Origin: Alphaproteobacteria bacterium
GTDB taxonomy: Bacteria; Pseudomonadota; Alphaproteobacteria; Rhizobiales; Beijerinckiaceae
Reading direction: 5' to 3'
DNA: 9,596 bases
Assembly (NCBI GenBank): GCA_009921785.1
Contig: RFXE01000056.1
Coordinates: 1 to 9,596 of the forward strand
Of this stretch, positions 6,642 through 9,596 are shown one piece after another. Each line of letters starts with the position of its first letter. The stretch's first letter is position 1. The notes under the pieces are model-generated. The model worked only from the letters and a program-made list of their open reading frames with translations. It was not told the origin of the DNA and made no database searches. Made by a program: the position numbers and the translations under genes.

Positions 6642-7103
6642 TCAGATCGGTAAAGCGGTCGTCCGTTTCACGGTTCTAAGCGCCAAAGTTGATTGCACGC
6701 GAACTACACCGGGCAAACGCGTCACCACCGCGCGGTGGATCCGCTCGAAATCGGCCGTATCAGCATAGACGACGCGCAAAAGATAATCGGCACTCCCGGC
6801 GATCAAATAACATTCGAGAATTTCCGGATGAGCCGCCACAGCCGCCTCGAAATGATCGAGACTGTCCCGCCCCTGTTGGTCAAGTGTCACCGAGATAAAG
6901 GCTGTGCCCGAGAGCCCTACTGCATCTTCATCAAGCAGCGTCACTTTGGCCCGCATAAGCCCGCGCTCCTCGAGCAAGGTCACGCGTCGCAAACAGGCTG
7001 AGGGCGACAAATTCACCCGTTCAGCCAGCTCCGCATTGGTCATACCGGCATGGTCCTGCAGGATCCGGAGAATCGCACGATCACGCGCGTCGATCTCAAT
7101 CAT
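6642..7103 (-). CDS. Lrp/AsnC family transcriptional regulator, probable regulator of ald
   Basis: The 153-residue protein has the standard two-domain Lrp layout. An N-terminal winged helix-turn-helix (IDARDRAILRIL, then MTNAELAERVNLSPSACLRR at 21-40) binds DNA. A C-terminal RAM domain (about 65-145) carries the ligand loop GSADYLLRV (103-111). Family members form octamers or larger assemblies and respond to amino acids. The gene is divergent from ald, the arrangement known for AldR-type regulators that control alanine dehydrogenase in response to alanine, so that role is a good inference. The ATG at 7103 is preceded by GGAG 10 bases upstream. The start codon overlaps the palindrome TTCGAA (7103-7108) of an inverted-repeat arm, suggesting autoregulation. 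xseB starts 57 bases downstream on the same strand, so read-through into the minus-strand run is possible. Confidence 0.94.
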   Translation of the reverse strand: MIEIDARDRAILRILQDHAGMTNAELAERVNLSPSACLRRVTLLEERGLMRAKVTLLDEDAVGLSGTAFISVTLDQQGRDSLDHFEAAVAAHPEILECYLIAGSADYLLRVVYADTADFERIHRAVVTRLPGVVRVQSTLALRTVKRTTALPI

Positions 7104-7151
7104 TCGAATATTTCTCCGAGATATCTCAGTTTAGAGGAATAATATTCGAAT
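7102..7151. promoter_or_regulatory. Probable Lrp-type operator in the divergent regulator/ald control region
   Basis: ATTCGAATATT (7102-7112) and AATATTCGAAT (7141-7151) are perfect 11-bp inverted arms. Their TTCGAA cores are 42 bases apart centre to centre, close to four helical turns, so both face the same side of DNA. Between them lies the 10-bp palindrome GAGATATCTC (7118-7127). The stretch is AT-rich compared with its surroundings. This fits phased cooperative binding by an Lrp-family multimer at a divergent promoter, with one arm over the regulator's own start codon. The symmetry is seen directly; the identity of the binding protein is inferred from context. Confidence 0.6.
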
Positions 7152-7159
7152 TTGATAAT
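7131..7159 (+). promoter_or_regulatory. Candidate ald promoter (weak -35, good -10)
   Basis: GATAAT (7154-7159) resembles a -10 hexamer. TTAGAG (7131-7136) lies 17 bases upstream and is a poor -35, as might be expected for an activator-dependent promoter. The right-hand operator arm (7141-7151) would occupy the spacer. This predicts a leader of roughly 80 bases before the ald start. It is a by-eye match only. Confidence 0.3.
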
Positions 7160-7248
7160 GCTGGCGAGAGGATTTTCGCATGAAGTGCCGCCCACTTCGT
7201 GAAAGTCTCTCTCCAAGGCGGCCAAAGGGCCGGAAAAGGGAGGGTTTG

Positions 7249-8370
7249 ATGCTTATTGGCGTTCCAAAAGAGATCAAGAACAATGAATTCCGTGTGGGTC
7301 TGGTGCCCAACTCGGTCTCAGAACTCATTCATGCCGGTCACAAAGTGATTGTTGAAGCTGGTGCAGGCCTCGGTGCTGGTTGTGCGGATGCGGATTATGT
7401 CGCTGCCGGCGCAACAATCGAAAAGAATGTCGAAAAGATTTTCGCCAAGGCGGACATGATCGTGAAGGTCAAAGAACCACAGGCGGCTGAACGTGCGCGG
7501 CTCAGAAAAGGCCAGATCCTTTTCACCTATCTTCACCTCGCGCCCGATCCGGCACAAACCAAAGATCTCATCAAATCTGGCGCAACCTGCATCGCTTATG
7601 AAACGGTGACATCGGCAACGGGTGGCTTGCCGCTTTTGACTCCGATGTCAGAAGTTGCCGGTCGTCTTGCGCCGCAAATGGGCGCCCATTGCCTTGAAAA
7701 GGCGCAGGGCGGTCTCGGTATTCTGCTCGGTGGCGTACCGGGCGTTCCCGCGGCCAATGTTGTTGTGCTCGGCGGCGGTGTGTCAGGTACACATGCCGCG
7801 CAGATCGCACTCGGCATGGGCGCGAATGTCACCGTTGTTGATCGCTCGGTGGACGTGTTGAAGCGCATCGCTGTGCAATTCAACGGCGCGGTGCGTACGG
7901 TTTACTCAACGCGCCAAGCGGTTGAAGACAGCGTGAAGACGGCAGATCTCGTGATCGGTTGCGTGTTGATCCCTGGTGCTGCCGCGCCTAAGCTCATCAC
8001 AAAGAAAATGCTGAAGACGATGAAGCAAGGTTCGGTGATCGTTGACGTGGCGATTGACCAAGGCGGATGCTGCGAAACATCGAAGGCGACAACACACGCC
8101 AATCCGACTTATGTTGTAGATGGCGTGATTCATTATTGCGTTGCCAATATGCCGGGTGCAGTTGCACGCACCTCCACATTCGCGCTTAATAATGGCACAC
8201 TGCCCTTCGCTTTGGCGCTTGCCAATAAAGGCTGGAAGAAGGCGCTGATCGACGATCCGCATCTGCGCAATGGTCTCAATGTCCATGAAGGGCACGTGAC
8301 CTGCGAGCCCGTCGCAAAAGCTTTGAAGCTTCCTTATGTGAGCGCTGAAAGCATTCTCGGCATCAAGTAA
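7249..8370 (+). CDS. ald: Alanine dehydrogenase
   Basis: The 373-residue protein has the usual length and catalyses reversible NAD-dependent oxidative deamination of L-alanine to pyruvate and ammonia, in the cytoplasm as a hexamer. The residues expected from known structures are all present at their standard numbers: Arg15 (NNEFRVG) for substrate, Lys75 (VKVKEPQ), His96 (YLHLAPD) and Asp270 (VAIDQGG) for catalysis. The Rossmann nucleotide loop is LGGGVSG (174-180), with acidic VVDRS (196-200) closing the fold and favouring NAD over NADP. I chose ATG 7249 because MLIGVPKEIK is the normal N-terminus and GGGAGGG lies about 5 bases before it; the in-frame ATG at 7180 would add 23 basic, unconserved residues. 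The divergent Lrp-type gene is its likely regulator. The leader contains two small hairpins (7182-7198 and 7219-7232), the second just before the ribosome site. A strong terminator follows. Confidence 0.97.
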   Translation: MLIGVPKEIKNNEFRVGLVPNSVSELIHAGHKVIVEAGAGLGAGCADADYVAAGATIEKNVEKIFAKADMIVKVKEPQAAERARLRKGQILFTYLHLAPDPAQTKDLIKSGATCIAYETVTSATGGLPLLTPMSEVAGRLAPQMGAHCLEKAQGGLGILLGGVPGVPAANVVVLGGGVSGTHAAQIALGMGANVTVVDRSVDVLKRIAVQFNGAVRTVYSTRQAVEDSVKTADLVIGCVLIPGAAAPKLITKKMLKTMKQGSVIVDVAIDQGGCCETSKATTHANPTYVVDGVIHYCVANMPGAVARTSTFALNNGTLPFALALANKGWKKALIDDPHLRNGLNVHEGHVTCEPVAKALKLPYVSAESILGIK

Positions 8371-8430
8371 ACTTGCGCTTGAGGGCGCGCAAAGAATAAA
8401 GCGCGCCTTCACAGTGTTAAAACACCTCCC

Positions 8431-8466
8431 AAACTCCCCTCTCGCAAGAGTGGGGAGTTTTTATTT
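8431..8466 (+). terminator. Intrinsic terminator downstream of ald
   Basis: AAACTCCCC (8431-8439) pairs with GGGGAGTTT (8452-8460). After a T-T mismatch, CTC/GAG closes a GCAA tetraloop (8444-8447). TTATTT follows immediately and the 3' arm itself ends in TTT. It lies 60 bases past the ald stop. A second hairpin closer to the gene, GGCGCGC/GCGCGCC (8384-8390 with 8401-8407), has no T-run and may only protect the RNA end. Confidence 0.88.
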
Positions 8467-8515
8467 ATGAGTGTTTATGAATACGGGACAACGAAGTTCA
8501 TTGACTTCATCAATA

Positions 8516-8592
8516 CACCCTACCCCAATAGAATTGCTTTGCTCTTCTATTTTCCCCTCCCCTCGAAGGGGAGGGGCAAGGGGTCGGGTGAA
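8516..8592 (-). repeat. Structured intergenic repeat, copy 2 (inverted relative to copy 1)
   Basis: Its reverse complement aligns with 1719-1795 end to end with no gaps and ten differences. The parts are the outer arms CACCCTACCCC (8516-8526) and GGGGTCGGGTG (8580-8590), hairpin AATAGAA/TTCTATT (8527-8533 with 8545-8551), and a perfect hairpin CCCCTCCCC/GGGGAGGGG (8554-8562 with 8568-8576, loop TCGAA). The pair G1765-C1779 of copy 1 is A-T here, a compensatory change that keeps the stem. It starts two bases past the dihydroorotase stop codon and lies in the convergent gap after the ald terminator. See copy 1 for interpretation. Confidence 0.82.
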
Positions 8593-8594
8593 CC

Positions 8595-9596
8595 TTATTG
8601 CTTTGGCAATGTGTCGTGAAACCGCACGGCCTCACCACGCGCAGGCGCAACGAGATCACCATCCCACATCACACGATGACCACGCACAATTGTGCCCACA
8701 GGCCATCCGGTAACGCTTACGCCATCATAAGGCGTCCAGCCGCATTTCGACCGGATCCATTGATCGCTTATCTTGGCCTGTCGTTTCAAATCGACAATCG
8801 TGAAATCAGCGTCATAGCCTGCAGCGATACGACCCTTACCCGCAATACCGAATAAACGCATCGGGCCCGCGCTCGTCATGTCGACAAAACGCTCAAGCGT
8901 GAGACGTCCTGCATTAACATGATCGAGCATCATCGGCACAAGCGTCTGAACACCCGTCATGCCGGAGGGTGAATTTGGATAGGGCTTTGATTTTTCCTCG
9001 CGCGTATGCGGCGCGTGATCAGAGCCCAGAATATCGGCCGTGCCATTGGCAACACCGCGCCACAAGGCTTCGCGCACCGCTTTACCGCGCACAGGCGGGT
9101 TCATCTGCACGAGCGTTCCCAATCGATGATAGGCCTCATCGCCATCAAGGGTGAGATGATGCGGCGTTACTTCGCAGCTCGCGACATCTTTATGATGGCG
9201 CAAATATTCAATCTCTTCTGCCGTTGAAATATGAAGCACATGGATGCGTGCGCCAGCTTTTGTAGCGATACGGACAAGACGTTCCGTGCATCGCATCGCC
9301 ACTTCAGGCGAACGCCACACCGGATGCGATGAGGGATCGCCTTCAACACAAAGATTTTTACGCTCGCGCAACATCATTTCATCTTCAGAATGAAAGGCGG
9401 CGCGACGTCGTGTGTTTTTTAAGATCGCCGCTACGCCTTCATCATCCTCAACAAGAAGCGATCCCGTTGATGAGCCCATAAAAACTTTAATCCCTGCGGC
9501 ACCGGGCAAGGCTTCAAGCTCTGTGACATGACGCGCGTTCTGATGCGTTCCGCCCACCCAAAAGGCAAAATCGCAATGCATGCGGTGCGTGCCGCG
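8595..9596 (-). CDS. pyrC: Dihydroorotase (C-terminal part; 5' end outside window)
   Basis: The frame is open through the right edge, so the ATG at 9581 is internal and five further residues (RGTHR) precede it. About 333 residues are visible of a family near 440-450; the missing N-terminus should hold the HxH metal motif. The enzyme interconverts carbamoyl-aspartate and dihydroorotate in pyrimidine synthesis. Visible amidohydrolase landmarks, numbered from the internal Met, are Lys32 (GIKVFMGSSTG), the position of the carbamylated metal-bridging lysine, His64 (FHSEDE), the HVLHIST block, and DILGSDHAPH with the catalytic Asp. VQMNPPVRG and KCGWTPYDG are typical of the class I dihydroorotases. 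Allantoinase or hydantoinase are relatives and less likely. No pyrB is adjacent within the window. The stop TAA (8595-8597) almost abuts repeat copy 2. Confidence 0.9.
   Translation of the reverse strand, partial: RGTHRMHCDFAFWVGGTHQNARHVTELEALPGAAGIKVFMGSSTGSLLVEDDEGVAAILKNTRRRAAFHSEDEMMLRERKNLCVEGDPSSHPVWRSPEVAMRCTERLVRIATKAGARIHVLHISTAEEIEYLRHHKDVASCEVTPHHLTLDGDEAYHRLGTLVQMNPPVRGKAVREALWRGVANGTADILGSDHAPHTREEKSKPYPNSPSGMTGVQTLVPMMLDHVNAGRLTLERFVDMTSAGPMRLFGIAGKGRIAAGYDADFTIVDLKRQAKISDQWIRSKCGWTPYDGVSVTGWPVGTIVRGHRVMWDGDLVAPARGEAVRFHDTLPKQ

Noticed and set aside
7180..7248. In-frame ATG 69 bases upstream of the chosen ald start
   Set aside because: The added 23 residues are basic and absent from the family's standard N-terminus, and no good ribosome site precedes it; ATG 7249 has GGGAGGG at proper spacing.
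8384..8407. GGCGCGC/GCGCGCC hairpin as the ald terminator
   Set aside because: Strong stem but no T-run after it; the hairpin at 8431-8460 with TTATTT is the better terminator.
8471..8713. 80-codon plus-strand frame running through repeat copy 2 into pyrC
   Set aside because: It crosses a non-coding structured repeat and the antisense of dihydroorotase; no domain or ribosome site.
1..9596. CRISPR array, tRNA/rRNA gene, transposase, prophage or toxin-antitoxin/defence module
   Set aside because: No regularly spaced direct repeats, no RNA gene structure, and no reading frame with such domains; every sizeable frame is explained by ordinary metabolic or housekeeping genes.

Overview
This window reads as chromosomal DNA of an alphaproteobacterium, most likely from the Hyphomicrobiales (Rhizobiales) side. 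That placement is an inference from protein motifs and gene company; no rRNA or tRNA is present to confirm it. Gene density is high. Ten protein genes fill nearly all the DNA, and both edges cut through a gene: an acyl-CoA dehydrogenase at the left and a dihydroorotase at the right. No gap between genes exceeds 300 bases. I see no transposase, phage gene, CRISPR array, toxin-antitoxin pair or defence cassette.

Layout. (1) 1-1647, plus strand: the C-terminal half of a DmdC/FadE-type acyl-CoA dehydrogenase, then after 12 bases an SRAP (YedK/HMCES-type) protein that shields abasic sites. (2) 1648-1829: convergent gap holding copy 1 of a structured 75-77 bp repeat. (3) 1830-7103, minus strand, transcribed right to left: an Lrp/AsnC regulator, xseB (exonuclease VII small subunit), a pirin, tlyA (rRNA 2'-O-methyltransferase), a TrmA/RlmD-type 5-methyluridine RNA methyltransferase with an Fe-S cluster, and an FAD-linked 2-hydroxyacid dehydrogenase. 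The last three are tightly packed (4-base overlap, 3-base gap) and should be translationally coupled. (4) 7104-7248: divergent control region between the regulator and ald, with a perfect inverted repeat and a central palindrome. (5) 7249-8370, plus strand: ald, alanine dehydrogenase, followed by a strong intrinsic terminator. (6) 8371-8594: convergent gap with copy 2 of the repeat in inverted orientation. (7) 8595-9596, minus strand: the C-terminal three quarters of a dihydroorotase (pyrC).

How the genes relate. The Lrp-type regulator and ald form the familiar divergent pair, in which the regulator senses an amino acid and controls conversion of alanine to pyruvate and ammonia. The tlyA/methyltransferase pair is a ribosomal RNA modification unit. 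The remaining genes are general metabolism and DNA maintenance.

I found no convincing new multi-gene system. The observations most worth a second look are: the inverted 77-bp repeat pair, which shows a compensatory base-pair change and sits in both convergent gaps; a sliding-clamp-binding-like tail (QASLF) at the very C-terminus of the SRAP protein; the operator-like architecture between the Lrp gene and ald; and a hairpin that buries the pirin ribosome binding site.
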